DNA of 64,000 bases from Brevibacillus sp. SYP-B805 (GCF_011059135.1 NZ_JAALGD010000008.1:62001-126000); one strand, 5' to 3'. Positions 50,990 to 60,210 are shown, numbered from the stretch's first letter. Numbers and translations are program-made. The notes: generated by a model not told the origin, from the sequence alone.

Positions 50990-53341
50990 TTATTCCGTTA
51001 CCCCGCTCTTGCGCAAAATTTCCCAAACCTTCCAGGGGAAAATCGGCATGTCGATATGCTCAACACCAAACGGTGCAAGCGCATCCACAACCGCATTGAC
51101 GAAGGCGGCCGGGGAACCGACATTGGGTGATTCGCCCACACCTTTTGCACCGATCGGGTGATGCGGCGATGGCGTAACGGTTCGGTCCGTCTCCCAATGC
51201 GGCGAATCCAGAGCAGTGGGTACAAGATAGTCCATCCAGTTCGGGGCCAGGCAGTTTCCATCCTCGTCAAACGGAATGTCCTGCATAAACGCAATCGCAA
51301 AACCTTCCGTCAATCCACCGTGTACTTGGCCTTCCACGATCATGGGATTAATCACGTTGCCGCAGTCATCAACGGCCAGGAAACGGCGTACTTTCACAGC
51401 GCCCGTCCCTTTGTCAATATCCACAACCGCGATATAGGCCCCATGCGGGAAGGTCAGATTGGGCGGATCGTAATAATAGGTTGCTTCCAGACCGGGCTCC
51501 ATGCCTTCGGGCAAATTCGTATAGGCTGCCAAGGCCACTTCCCCCATCGTAACCTTGCGGGAGGGGAGCCCTTTTACCTGGAACGCCTCTCCATTCCATG
51601 CAACATCCTCTTCTCCCACTTCCAGCAGATGAGCGGCAATTTTCTTCGCCTTTTCCCGGATGCGCCGTGCGCAAAGCGCCGCTGCTCCTCCTGCTGTTGG
51701 GGTACTGCGGCTTGCATAGGTGCCCAAGCCATAGGGAGCCGTATCGGTATCGCCCTCTTCCACCAACACGTCATCCGTGGTTAAGCCCAGTTCTTCTGCG
51801 ATGATTTGCGCAAAAGTGGTTTCATGCCCCTGTCCCTGATGCCGTACTCCCAATCGGGCAATCACTTTTCCGGTCGGATGCACGCGGATTTCAGCACTGT
51901 CAAACATTTTGATCCCCATGATATCAAACGAATGGGAAGGACCAGCACCAACCACTTCCGTGAATGTGGAAATGCCAATGCCCATTAACTCGCCGCGCGC
52001 CCGTTTCTCCGCCTGTTCCTTGCGCAGTTCCTGATAGCCGATTTTCTCAAGGGCCAGCTTGAATGTTTGCTCATAGTCGCCGCTGTCATAGGTCCATCCT
52101 GTCGGAGACTGATAAGGGAACTGCTCTTTCTTGATAAAGTTGCGCAGTCTCAGGTCGGCAGGATCCATGTTCAACTTGCGTGCCAGGACATCCATGGTTC
52201 GTTCGATCAGATAAGCGGCTTCCGTGACACGGAAAGAACAACGATAGGCCACGCCCCCCGGCGCCTTGTTGGTATAGACGCCGTCCACTTCAACAAACGC
52301 CTGCTGAAAATCATAGGAACCGGTGACGATGCTGAACAAGCCGGCAGGAAACTTCGTCGGATCCGCCGCCGCGTCAAACGCGCCGTGATCTGCAAGCGTT
52401 TTCACTCGCAAGGCTAGAACTTTTCCGTTTTCATCTGCAGCGATCTCGGCTTTCATATGGTAATCGCGGGCAAACCCGGTGCTTGCGATATTCTCCGTAC
52501 GGGTTTCGATCCATTTGACCGGCTGTCCCAGCTGCAAGGAAGCAACGATGGCGCAGACATATCCCGGATAGACCGGAACTTTGTTCCCAAACCCTCCGCC
52601 AACGTCCGGAGAAATGACATGAATCTTGTGTTCAGGCAGACCGCTGACCATCGCCAATACCGTGCGATGCGCATGGGGCGCCTGTGACGTGACATACCAG
52701 GTTAATTTGCCTGTTCCCTTGTTGTAATCCGCGATACATCCGCATGGTTCCAGCGGGGACGGGTGAACCCGTTGAAAACGCACATCCTGGCTGACCACCA
52801 CGGGAGCGTCTTTGAAAATCTCCTCTGTCTTTTCACGATCTCCCGCTTCCCAGTGCCAAATGTGATTGCTCTTCTTTTCCCGATCATCCCGCAACACGGG
52901 GGCATCCGGCTGTATTGCGCGGAACGGGTCAACGACGACAGGCAGCGCCTCGTATTCGACCTCGACCAGTTGAGCTGCATCCACCGCCGCAGCACGCGTC
53001 TCCGCAACGACGGCCGCCACCTCTTGGTATTGGTAAAGCACCTTCCCGACCGCCAGCACCATTTGCACATCCCCGGCCATCGTCGGGATCCAGGCCAGCT
53101 TCAGCTTTGCCAAATCCTCACCGGTGATAATCAATTTGACGCCGGGGACCTGATAGGCAGCGTCGGTATTGATGCTTTTAATCCTGGCATGCGCATAGGG
53201 ACTGCGGACAATGCTCATGTGCAGCATATTTGGCAATACAATGTCATCTACATAACGACCCTGACCTCGGATAAACCGGGGATCTTCTTTCCGATGGATC
53301 GATTTTCCCATCGGCCGAAGTTCGCATTGATTAATTGCCAC
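50990..53341 (-). CDS. coxL: Aerobic carbon monoxide dehydrogenase large subunit (form I)
   Basis: A 783-residue molybdopterin-binding hydroxylase subunit, close to the usual CoxL length. [20 protein letters not shown] near the N-terminus. Active-site loop AYRCSFR at about residues 365-371, with the copper-ligand Cys at about 368. Later, [20 protein letters not shown], then [20 protein letters not shown] and the C-terminal [20 protein letters not shown] with the catalytic Glu region. AYxCSFR marks form I CO dehydrogenase, whose Mo-Cu centre oxidises CO to CO2. The GTG at 53341 lies 6 bases after GGAGGTGG and overlaps coxS by 11 bases. The complex is cytoplasmic, at the inner membrane face. 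Confidence 0.93.
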   Translation of the reverse strand: MAINQCELRPMGKSIHRKEDPRFIRGQGRYVDDIVLPNMLHMSIVRSPYAHARIKSINTDAAYQVPGVKLIITGEDLAKLKLAWIPTMAGDVQMVLAVGKVLYQYQEVAAVVAETRAAAVDAAQLVEVEYEALPVVVDPFRAIQPDAPVLRDDREKKSNHIWHWEAGDREKTEEIFKDAPVVVSQDVRFQRVHPSPLEPCGCIADYNKGTGKLTWYVTSQAPHAHRTVLAMVSGLPEHKIHVISPDVGGGFGNKVPVYPGYVCAIVASLQLGQPVKWIETRTENIASTGFARDYHMKAEIAADENGKVLALRVKTLADHGAFDAAADPTKFPAGLFSIVTGSYDFQQAFVEVDGVYTNKAPGGVAYRCSFRVTEAAYLIERTMDVLARKLNMDPADLRLRNFIKKEQFPYQSPTGWTYDSGDYEQTFKLALEKIGYQELRKEQAEKRARGELMGIGISTFTEVVGAGPSHSFDIMGIKMFDSAEIRVHPTGKVIARLGVRHQGQGHETTFAQIIAEELGLTTDDVLVEEGDTDTAPYGLGTYASRSTPTAGGAAALCARRIREKAKKIAAHLLEVGEEDVAWNGEAFQVKGLPSRKVTMGEVALAAYTNLPEGMEPGLEATYYYDPPNLTFPHGAYIAVVDIDKGTGAVKVRRFLAVDDCGNVINPMIVEGQVHGGLTEGFAIAFMQDIPFDEDGNCLAPNWMDYLVPTALDSPHWETDRTVTPSPHHPIGAKGVGESPNVGSPAAFVNAVVDALAPFGVEHIDMPIFPWKVWEILRKSGVTE

Positions 53342-53843
53342 TGGGAACCACCTCCGATTGGTTATGCGGATCCATTTTTTGCGCCGCCAAGACACGCCCT
53401 GCCGATTGAATGGCTTTGACGATATTCACATAACCGGTGCATCGGCATACGTTGCCTGAAATACCCTTGCGCACTTCCTCCTCGGTCGGTAAAGGATTTC
53501 GTTCCAACAGTTCACATGCTGTCATGATCATTCCGGGCGTGCAGTACCCGCACTGGAGGGCATGCTCTTCCCAGAATGCTTTTTGCAGCGGATGCAGTTC
53601 ACCGTCACGTTCCAGTCCTTCTACCGTCAGGATTTCTTGGCCGTTCGCCTGTACCGCCAGCACGGTACAGGATTTAACTGCCTTGCCGTTCAACAATACG
53701 GTGCAAGCTCCGCAAGTAGTCGTATCGCATCCGACATGCGCCCCCGTCAGTCTCAGGTGTTCCCTGAGATAGTAGACGAGCAGCGTGCGGGGCTCGACAT
53801 CCGATTCATAAACACGTCCGTTTACTGTTACACGTATTTGCAT
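53331..53843 (-). CDS. coxS: Aerobic carbon monoxide dehydrogenase small (2Fe-2S) subunit
   Basis: A 170-residue iron-sulfur subunit with two [2Fe-2S] clusters. The plant-ferredoxin-type N-terminal cluster is [20 protein letters not shown], with the preceding loop LTGAHVG. The C-terminal cluster uses [12 protein letters not shown] and [16 protein letters not shown]. It carries electrons from the Mo site in CoxL to FAD in CoxM. It lies between coxM and coxL. The length is normal for the family. Confidence 0.95.
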   Translation of the reverse strand: MQIRVTVNGRVYESDVEPRTLLVYYLREHLRLTGAHVGCDTTTCGACTVLLNGKAVKSCTVLAVQANGQEILTVEGLERDGELHPLQKAFWEEHALQCGYCTPGMIMTACELLERNPLPTEEEVRKGISGNVCRCTGYVNIVKAIQSAGRVLAAQKMDPHNQSEVVPSGN

Positions 53844-53900
53844 AAAGGAATGCCCCCTCCCTGATTCATTTTTCTAACGAGTAAAATCCGTCAGGCGAAA

Positions 53901-54767
53901 CTAGCGAAGCTCTTCCGCAATCTCCTCAAGCCCCCGCTTTACGAACACCCTGACCAGGTCCTTCTTGTACTCGGCACTGCCGCGAAGGTCCGTCGCCGGA
54001 TTCGCCTCTTCCTGGGCCAGCAGCGACGCCTGATTGATCGTTTCCTGATCCAAAGGACGCCCAAGCAACCATTCTTCCGCCTTTTTGGCCCGAACTGGAA
54101 CATCGCCGCATGCGGATAACCCAATACCGACGTCCAGGATGGTTCCGTCGTTCGCCTTGACCACATGCAGCGCCACACCAACAATGGCAAAATCCCCCGC
54201 TTTGCGTTCCAATTTCATGTAGCGTGCTGCAGCGCGGCCAATCGGAGAAGGAATCAATACCGCCGATGCAATCTCATCCACCTCAAGCGCTGTCGTGAAG
54301 GTATCGACAAAAAAGTCATCGATAAAAACCCGCCGCACTCCGGATGGGCCGATTATCTCCACATCCGCATGCAGGGCAATCATTGCCGCTCCCCAGTCAG
54401 AACCCGGATCAGCATGAACGAGAGAGCCGCAGATGGTACCCCGATTGCGAACAGGTACGTCCGCAATCCATTCCGCTGTTTTCGATAACAGCGGGTAGCG
54501 GTCCATCAAGTTTCGTTCATTTTCTAGATCCGCATGCCTGGTCAGCGCCCCGATTCGCAAATAACCGTTCTCTTCGCGCCAGCCGCGCAAATCGTCAACA
54601 TGATTGATATCAATCAGTACTGACGGCATCGCAACGCGCAGCTTCATCATAGGAAGCAAACTTTGACCGCCCGCCAAAATCTTCGCATCGTACCCGTGTT
54701 TTTGCAGCAGGGCGATCGTTTCATCCACAGAAGTCGGTGAAAAATAATCGAATGCATTGGGAATCAT
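53901..54767 (-). CDS. coxM: Aerobic carbon monoxide dehydrogenase medium (FAD) subunit
   Basis: A 288-residue FAD-binding subunit. It begins MIPNAFDYFSPTSVDETIAL, followed by the FAD motif ILAGGQSLLPMMKLRVAMP and the second motif RNRGTICGSLVHADPGSDWG. The C-terminal CO_deh_flav domain starts near residue 175. It passes electrons from CoxS clusters to the quinone pool. First gene of the cox operon. AAGGAGG is about 12 bases from the ATG, rather far. The order M-S-L matches canonical cox clusters. Confidence 0.95.
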   Translation of the reverse strand: MIPNAFDYFSPTSVDETIALLQKHGYDAKILAGGQSLLPMMKLRVAMPSVLIDINHVDDLRGWREENGYLRIGALTRHADLENERNLMDRYPLLSKTAEWIADVPVRNRGTICGSLVHADPGSDWGAAMIALHADVEIIGPSGVRRVFIDDFFVDTFTTALEVDEIASAVLIPSPIGRAAARYMKLERKAGDFAIVGVALHVVKANDGTILDVGIGLSACGDVPVRAKKAEEWLLGRPLDQETINQASLLAQEEANPATDLRGSAEYKKDLVRVFVKRGLEEIAEELR

Positions 54768-54806
54768 AAAATTTTTATCCCTCCTTTATAAAATTTAATA
54801 TTTTTG

Positions 54807-54827
54807 ATTGTTCTGAACATAAACAAT
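54807..54827. promoter_or_regulatory. Operator-like inverted repeat at the cox transcription start
   Basis: TGTTCTGAACA (54809-54819) is a near-perfect palindrome, nested in a longer inverted repeat ATTGTT...AACAAT (54807-54827) that touches the -10 hexamer. A regulator bound here would act as a repressor. No regulator gene adjoins. Confidence 0.4.
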
Positions 54828-54834
54828 TATATCA
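54826..54834 (-). promoter_or_regulatory. Extended -10 promoter of the cox operon
   Basis: Minus strand TGATATAAT gives an extended -10 element (TG-N-TATAAT). The -35 region (TTTTAA at 17 bases) is weak. The predicted transcript starts near 54819, giving a leader of about 50 bases before coxM. The rest of 54835-55012 is AT-rich and should also hold the divergent promoter. Confidence 0.55.
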
Positions 54835-54980
54835 CATATTAAGAATGGTTAAAATATTGAAAATTAAAACATAGAATTTTATTATTATCACCATCGGGAT
54901 TGTCTTTCGAGAGATTTTCCGACTGCTATTGAAAGAATTTGTCACATATTGTTTCCGGTTGGTCGGATGAGGGTTCCATA

Positions 54981-54996
54981 CTCGGCTGTTGCCGAG
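54981..54996 (+). other. Short hairpin in the leader of the divergent XdhC gene
   Basis: CTCGGC-TGTT-GCCGAG is a perfect 6-bp stem-loop ending 16 bases before the ribosome binding site of the coxI-like gene. Function unknown; no T tract. Confidence 0.35.
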
Positions 54997-55027
54997 ACCT
55001 GAAAGATAAGTGAAGGAGGGAGCTCGC

Positions 55028-56077
55028 TTGTCGCGCTTGCAAGAGGCACGGGATGTCATGCACAAAATGAAACAAGCCTGGGAACGAAATCAAAAAACAA
55101 CGATCTTGATGATTACGGAGGTGCGCGGGTCGGCTTACCGCCAGCCTGGCGCCAAAATGATGATGGCAGCGGATGGGCAGATGTTTGGCACATTGAGCGG
55201 CGGTTGCCTGGAGAGCGATTTGTTTGAATGGTCAAAAGAAGCCATTCGGCAATCCACGCCTCTTACCAAACAGTATGATCTGAGTGAAAATGAGTTATGG
55301 ACGCTCGGCATCGGCTGTAAAGGATCCTTGGAAATCCTGATTGTTCCTGTCGATCAGGATGATCGCTTCTGGCAAACAGCCATGACCGTCATCCAGGAAG
55401 AGCGTCCCACTACGCTGATTCTGGAAATTCCGACAGGTGTTCGCGTCCTGCTTGATGAAAACGGGAATGGCTGGGGAGATCTGGCACAGCTCCCGAACGA
55501 GGTTCGACAGCAAGCATTGGATCGCACTTTCCAGCGAACGCGTGCAGAAGTTATGACCCATGGTAATCGCCGGTTTGTCATTGATACCATGCGCCCCAGT
55601 GAACGATTGATTATCGCGGGTGCCGGCCATGATGCAGTCCCCCTTGTTTCGGTCGCGGCGCAGGTGGGTTTTGGGGTCACCGTACTGGATCCTCGCAAAG
55701 ACTTTAACAATCCTTTTCGCTTTCCGTCCGCATCCCATCTGGTCGTTGAACCCAGTGCAGCAGACCCTGCCGCTTTACGCGACAGCTGGTGGATCATCAT
55801 GAATCACCAGCAGAGTCGGGATGAAGCTTCGTTAGCGCTCGCCTTAAAAAGCAGCCCGCGCTTCATTGGCGTGTTGGGCCCCCTGTCGCGCACCCAGGAA
55901 ATGCTTGCAAACATCGGGGCGGATCTGTCGAGCGGTCCCCTGCACGCACCGATTGGCTTGGATTTAGGCGCCGAATCAATTGAGGAAGTCGCGATCAGCA
56001 TCATATCTGAACTGATGATGGTCCGAAGCGGCAGCAGCGGCCTGCCCCTTCACGGCCGCACGAAAATCCATGGTTAG
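55028..56077 (+). CDS. coxI: XdhC/CoxI family protein
   Basis: A 349-residue XdhC/CoxI protein. The N-terminal domain has TTILMITEVRGSAYRQPGAK and FGTLSGGCLESDLFEWSKEA, with the conserved Cys of the family. The C-terminal Rossmann domain has RLIIAGAGHDAVPLVSVAAQ and a final PIGLDLGAESIEEVAISIIS. It should bind and hand over sulfurated molybdenum cofactor to CoxL. TTG at 55028 is the likely start, with AAGGAGG 8 bases upstream. It lacks the YHS tail of its relative at 49953. Divergent from coxM and overlapping the following nucleotidyltransferase gene. Confidence 0.88.
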   Translation: MSRLQEARDVMHKMKQAWERNQKTTILMITEVRGSAYRQPGAKMMMAADGQMFGTLSGGCLESDLFEWSKEAIRQSTPLTKQYDLSENELWTLGIGCKGSLEILIVPVDQDDRFWQTAMTVIQEERPTTLILEIPTGVRVLLDENGNGWGDLAQLPNEVRQQALDRTFQRTRAEVMTHGNRRFVIDTMRPSERLIIAGAGHDAVPLVSVAAQVGFGVTVLDPRKDFNNPFRFPSASHLVVEPSAADPAALRDSWWIIMNHQQSRDEASLALALKSSPRFIGVLGPLSRTQEMLANIGADLSSGPLHAPIGLDLGAESIEEVAISIISELMMVRSGSSGLPLHGRTKIHG

Positions 56078-56678
56078 GATCGGTGCGGTTATCTTGGCGG
56101 CAGGAATGTCGCGTCGGATGGGAGCGCCCAAATTATTGCTGGATTTTCGCGGAAAACCATTGTTCCTACATGCCGTTGAATGTGCGATCCATGCACGATT
56201 GAGTCCCGTCCTCCTCGTAGGGGGAGAGCATCTACAGTTCCTTCAGGAGCATACAAAGGAACTGCCCGTGGAAATTGTCAGGAATCCAGACTACGCCGAG
56301 GGAATGGCGGCATCGTTAAGGAGGGGCATCGCAGCGATCGATGGCCGTGTCGACGCCGCATTGGTTTTTCTGGCCGACCAACCTTTTGTGCCGCCGGTGT
56401 TGATCGAGAAGCTGCTCCAGACGTATACGGAGTGCCGCTCGGCCGGCATTCGGATCGTGCGCCCCCAGTACGATGGCATACCCGGACATCCTGTTTTGTT
56501 TGATGCCGAGCTGTTTGCAGAATTTGCAGAGCTGCACGGGGATGAAGGAGGCCGCTCCATCATCAAGCGTCACGCCGAGAAAGTGAAACTGCTCCCCACC
56601 GCTCATCCCCTGTGGGGAGCAGACATCGACACGCCGGACGATCTGAAGAAATTCGAAAGATCTTTCCCTTGGCATTAA
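56070..56678 (+). CDS. Molybdenum cofactor nucleotidyltransferase (MocA/MobA-like)
   Basis: A 202-residue NTP transferase of the MobA-like family. IGAVILAAGMSRRMGAPKLL is the nucleotide-binding signature, ALVFLADQPFVPP supplies the metal-binding Asp, and PQYDGIPGHPVLFDAELFAE matches MocA-type enzymes. CO dehydrogenase uses molybdopterin cytosine dinucleotide, so a CTP-dependent (MocA) activity is expected, though GTP specificity cannot be excluded. It overlaps the coxI-like gene by 8 bases. An intrinsic terminator follows. Confidence 0.88.
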   Translation: MVRIGAVILAAGMSRRMGAPKLLLDFRGKPLFLHAVECAIHARLSPVLLVGGEHLQFLQEHTKELPVEIVRNPDYAEGMAASLRRGIAAIDGRVDAALVFLADQPFVPPVLIEKLLQTYTECRSAGIRIVRPQYDGIPGHPVLFDAELFAEFAELHGDEGGRSIIKRHAEKVKLLPTAHPLWGADIDTPDDLKKFERSFPWH

Positions 56679-56692
56679 GTTGACCGCCGTAA

Positions 56693-56728
56693 AAAACACC
56701 GTTACCGAATCGTCGATAACGGTGTTTT
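56693..56728. terminator. Bidirectional intrinsic terminator
   Basis: AAAACACCGTTA and TAACGGTGTTTT form a perfect 12-bp stem around a 12-base loop, with A and T tracts on either side. It separates the convergent nucleotidyltransferase and MFS genes. Confidence 0.85.
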
Positions 56729-56750
56729 CGTATACCTGGCTGCTTCCTTT

Positions 56751-57998
56751 TTATTCCTGCTGGAGCGTTTTTTGCGGGACCGCCTGCCCTTTCAGCAGCG
56801 GCAGAATCACAAGCACGCCGATGAAGAACAGTACGGTGGCCGCTTCGAACATCGCCACCAGCGAGAACATTGCCTTCAGCCACCCGGTGATGCTCATCAT
56901 GATCACCATCGCGCCCATGAAGAGCGGGCTGAGGATTCCGTTGACACGGCCAACGAACGAAGCCTCGGCATTTTGCAAAATCAGCGTGTTGATCCCGATA
57001 TGGATGCACGGCATGACCAGTCCGCAGATAAATTGGGCCGTCAGCGTCAGCCATAACTGCGTGGACAGCCCCATCACCAGAAAGCCACAGGCGCTGACGG
57101 TCATCCCGAATATGAGGAGCTTTTGCGGCGCGATCTTTTTCGCCAGCCCCATCATCACGCCGCCGCCCAGGATCATCGCGATGCCATTGGCTGCCATCAG
57201 CCACTGCAAATGCTCCTTCGGCAAGCCGAGCCGTTCCGTGATGAGGAAAACCACCAGCGGCTGCGTCAAGCCAATCGCCAACCCCGCTGCGGCAAAACAG
57301 CCGCCGAGCGAGGTCAAGGTACGGTTCCCCAACACATATTGAAAACCCGCCTTCATTTCCTGCCACAGCGTCGTTTTCTCCGCACGCTCCTCCAAGTCGC
57401 GGTCTGGCGGCAGCATCAGCAGCACGCCAGCGGACAGCAAGAAGGCTGCGCCCGTGATGGCGAGCGCGGCGCCGATGCCGTAATGCTGATAAACAAATGT
57501 CCCGACAATCGGCCCCAAGATCATAAACAGCGCAAATATCGTCTGGTACATGGACATCCCCATCTGGATCAGCTGTTCCGGTACGTGCAGTTTGAACAAT
57601 TTCAAGCCGGACGGCTGCGAAAACTGCGACAATACGGAGGAAACAAGCGTCGCGAAAAAGATGGCTTTCCAACTGCCGAACACCATTGTAAGCAGCACGA
57701 CAAACATGGAAAGCGAGCTGAGTACGTCACACCAGACCATCGTGCGCTTAGGCCGCCAACGATCGGCAAACGTGCCCCCGATAAAGGAGAACAAAAAGAT
57801 CGGTGCAAATTCGGCCACGGATATGAGCGATACAGCAACCGGATCCCCGTTCGTCCGCTCCATCACGTAGAGCAGGATGGCGTAGTTGCGGACCCAGACG
57901 CCGATCTGCAGGAAAAACACCGACAGCAGAATGGTTCGTACCACCGCGTTGCGGAACAAGGCTGCCGCCGAGAAGTTGGCAGTCGATTGCACAGTCAT
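56751..57998 (-). CDS. MFS transporter (multidrug efflux/macrolide MefA-like type)
   Basis: A 415-residue integral membrane protein with about twelve hydrophobic segments. The motif-A-like loop is FIGGTFADRWRPKRTMVWCD between helices 2 and 3. A central hydrophilic loop lies near residue 200. It belongs to the MFS_3/enterobactin exporter-like group, which includes many putative drug or siderophore exporters. AGAGGGATGTT precedes the ATG. It is a single gene between terminators, and the substrate is unknown. Confidence 0.88.
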   Translation of the reverse strand: MTVQSTANFSAAALFRNAVVRTILLSVFFLQIGVWVRNYAILLYVMERTNGDPVAVSLISVAEFAPIFLFSFIGGTFADRWRPKRTMVWCDVLSSLSMFVVLLTMVFGSWKAIFFATLVSSVLSQFSQPSGLKLFKLHVPEQLIQMGMSMYQTIFALFMILGPIVGTFVYQHYGIGAALAITGAAFLLSAGVLLMLPPDRDLEERAEKTTLWQEMKAGFQYVLGNRTLTSLGGCFAAAGLAIGLTQPLVVFLITERLGLPKEHLQWLMAANGIAMILGGGVMMGLAKKIAPQKLLIFGMTVSACGFLVMGLSTQLWLTLTAQFICGLVMPCIHIGINTLILQNAEASFVGRVNGILSPLFMGAMVIMMSITGWLKAMFSLVAMFEAATVLFFIGVLVILPLLKGQAVPQKTLQQE

Positions 57999-58170
57999 AA
58001 CATCCCTCTTTCTTTTTTTGAATCTGACCGGCTGACGATCCCAGCATCTATTGGGTTTTGGCGACCACTCCCTTCACCCGTGTACCGGCTCTGTGTTCAC
58101 AGGCCCTCTCTCCACACTCCTGCAAAATCTGACCGGGCAGCCGTCACTTTTTTTGACGTTCCGAACCACA

Positions 58171-58240
58171 CAAAAAGACGCCGGGCTTTTGCCGACGCCT
58201 TGTGAAACGCAAAAAGACGCCGGTTTCTTCCCGACGTCTG
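58171..58240 (-). terminator. Tandem hairpin terminators
   Basis: Two similar stem-loops lie in tandem on the minus strand, each ending in TTTTT: AGACGTCGG...CCGGCGTCT (58240-58211) and AGGCGTCGG...CCGGCGTCT (58200-58172). They follow the 41-codon candidate ORF at 58264-58389. Read as intrinsic terminators they isolate the MFS gene downstream. Confidence 0.7.
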
Positions 58241-58263
58241 TCTTCATGCATGGATGGTGCCGA

Positions 58264-58389
58264 TTAAACGGCTTGCTTTCCGCAACCCCTGATTCCATGG
58301 CGGCCGGGGAACGCGCACGAGAGCCATCCCGCATGCGAACGATCGGGAAATGTTTTCGCGATGTTTGTTTGTACGAATTCACTTACCAT
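58264..58389 (-). CDS. Candidate 41-residue small protein
   Basis: A short frame starting MVSEFVQTNIAKTFPDRSHA with AAAGGAGG ten bases before the ATG, a near-perfect ribosome binding site. The second half is rich in Gly, Arg and Cys. Tandem terminators begin 24 bases after its stop. No family is recognised. The rest of 57999-58672 shows no other credible gene. Confidence 0.4.
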   Translation of the reverse strand: MVSEFVQTNIAKTFPDRSHAGWLSCAFPGRHGIRGCGKQAV

Positions 58390-58672
58390 GATCGTTAAGC
58401 CTCCTTTCGCCATGTTCCCCTTCTCGCAGGGGCGCATACTGTTTTTGTCTAACATGCAAAGTATAGGATGGGTATTGGCTCTCTGTCAAGAAAAACTGCG
58501 CATGAAAAGATTAACAGCGGCGAATGCCCAGCTGCACATTCCCCGCTGCACGTACAAAATACCGGTCGCTTTTGCCCCCAGTTCATGCCGATCATTGTAA
58601 ATCAGGCACTCGGCCCCCATCCCTCTCTCTTTTCCACGATTTCGATTGGCCGATTGGCAGTCTCCGTTGCAG

Positions 58673-59512
58673 TTAACCGCGCAGCGCCGCCAGATCCACC
58701 TTCGGCACAAGCCCTTCTTCCGCGGCGCGGCCGAGCAGCGCGCTTACCGCCGCATACCCTTCCTCGCCCAAATGGCGGGTAAACTCGTTTACATACAGGT
58801 CGATGTGCGCTTTGGCAACGGCGGGATCCATCTCCTGCGCGTGGCGCATCACATACGCCTGCGACGCCTCCGGATGCGCCCACGCATATTCCACCGACGC
58901 CCGTATCCAGCCGGCGATCGCCTGCCGGTCCAGCGAGCGGCGGGCAATGATGGCGCCGAGCGGAATCGGCAGATTGGTGTCGGCTTCCCACCAGCTGCCC
59001 AAATCGACCAGCAGGTTCAGGCCATATGCTGGATAGGTGAAGCGTGCCTCGTGGATAACCAGCCCGGCATCGATCTTGCCGTCGCGAACGGCCGGCATGA
59101 TTTCATGAAACGGCATCACCACAATCTCGCCTACCCCTCCCGGCACGTGTCGGGCTGCCCACAGCCGGAAGAGCAGATAGGCGGTCGAACGTTCGCTGGG
59201 TACCGCTACACGGCGGCCTGCCAGCACCGCCGGGTCCTGGGTTCCACTCGGATTTTTCGTGAGCACCAGCGGCCCGCAGCCTCTTCCCAGCGCTCCCCCG
59301 CAGGGAAGCAGCGCATAGTCGTCCAGCACCCACGGCAGCGCCGCATACGAAATCTTCAGGACATCCGGGCCATTCGGACTTACTGCCAGATTGTTGGTGA
59401 TGTCGATATCCGCATAGGTTACGTCAAGTTCCGGGGCGCCGGGCACCAGGCCGTGCACCCAGGCGTGGAAAACGAATGTGTCGTTAGGGCAGGGTGAGAA
59501 AGCGATTTTCAT
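58673..59512 (-). CDS. mqnD: 1,4-dihydroxy-6-naphthoate synthase (futalosine pathway)
   Basis: A 279-residue periplasmic-binding-fold enzyme of the MqnA/MqnD family. KIAFSPCPNDTFVFHAWVHG at the N-terminus and GLVIHEARFTYPAYGLNLLV with WWEADTNLPIPLGAIIARRS are MqnD hallmarks. MqnD converts cyclic dehypoxanthine futalosine to 1,4-dihydroxy-6-naphthoate for menaquinone. The ATG at 59512 follows TGGAGGTGTTCGC and overlaps the mqnB stop. The local GC content is higher than in neighbouring genes. Confidence 0.92.
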   Translation of the reverse strand: MKIAFSPCPNDTFVFHAWVHGLVPGAPELDVTYADIDITNNLAVSPNGPDVLKISYAALPWVLDDYALLPCGGALGRGCGPLVLTKNPSGTQDPAVLAGRRVAVPSERSTAYLLFRLWAARHVPGGVGEIVVMPFHEIMPAVRDGKIDAGLVIHEARFTYPAYGLNLLVDLGSWWEADTNLPIPLGAIIARRSLDRQAIAGWIRASVEYAWAHPEASQAYVMRHAQEMDPAVAKAHIDLYVNEFTRHLGEEGYAAVSALLGRAAEEGLVPKVDLAALRG

Positions 59513-60210
59513 GCGAACACCTCCAGTAGTACTGTGCTTGTTGCTTCCAGCATCTGCAGCGCCTCTTTGATTCGCCATGAGGACCGGTCGCGCGGGCCGA
59601 CAGCGTTGGAGATCGCGCGGATTTCCAGGATGGGTACTCCGGACAGGCGGGCAGCGGCTGCCACCCCGTAGCCCTCCATCGCTTCAGCGGTCGCCCCGGG
59701 CACGCGAGCGGCCAGTTCCTGGGCGGTTGCAGCGGTGCCGGTCACGGTGGATACACTGAGCACAGGACCCGTCGTCACTGGCAGTCCGGCTGCCTGCATG
59801 GCCGCCGTCACCCGGTTGACCAGGCTTGCGTCAACCGGGATGCGGGTGGAGCCGAAACCCAGCTCGTCCAGGCTGCAGAAGCCTTCCGGGGTCTGCGCGC
59901 CCAGGTCGGCGGCGATGATTTCATTCGCCACCACCAGGGAGCCCACCTCGGCTCTACCGGCAAAGCCTCCCGCGATTCCGGCGCACACCACCAGCCCATA
60001 CCGGGCCGCTGCCAACGCCGCGGCCGTGCTGGCTGCTGCAGCTGCTGGCCCGACTCCGCCCACCAAGACGTCAAATCCGTCTGCACCGCGGAGCCCACGC
60101 AAGACGGCGTCCCTTTCCGCCGGAACCGAGGTCACCACGAGGACGCGCATTCCCGGCTGCTGCTGACAGGAAGCTGGTTCAGACGCGTCCGTTTTCACAT
60201 GCGCATTCAC
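59509..60210 (-). CDS. mqnB: Futalosine hydrolase
   Basis: A 233-residue nucleosidase-fold protein (MTA/SAH nucleosidase superfamily). RVLVVTSVPAERDAVLRGLR, YGLVVCAGIAGGFAGRAEVG, DLGAQTPEGFCSLDELGFGS, and EAMEGYGVAAAARLSGVPIL with the catalytic Glu/Asp region (DRSSW near the end). MqnB removes hypoxanthine from futalosine. Start ATG at 60210, with AGGAACGTG upstream. The first about 20 residues precede the fold; a start at the MRVLVV Met lacks a ribosome binding site. It overlaps mqnD by four bases. Confidence 0.92.
   Translation of the reverse strand: MNAHVKTDASEPASCQQQPGMRVLVVTSVPAERDAVLRGLRGADGFDVLVGGVGPAAAAASTAAALAAARYGLVVCAGIAGGFAGRAEVGSLVVANEIIAADLGAQTPEGFCSLDELGFGSTRIPVDASLVNRVTAAMQAAGLPVTTGPVLSVSTVTGTAATAQELAARVPGATAEAMEGYGVAAAARLSGVPILEIRAISNAVGPRDRSSWRIKEALQMLEATSTVLLEVFA

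Noticed and set aside
58171-58240. The tandem AAAAAGACGCCGG units looked like a short direct-repeat array or a riboswitch
   Set aside because: There are only two units, each a hairpin with a T run on the minus strand, which intrinsic terminators explain fully.
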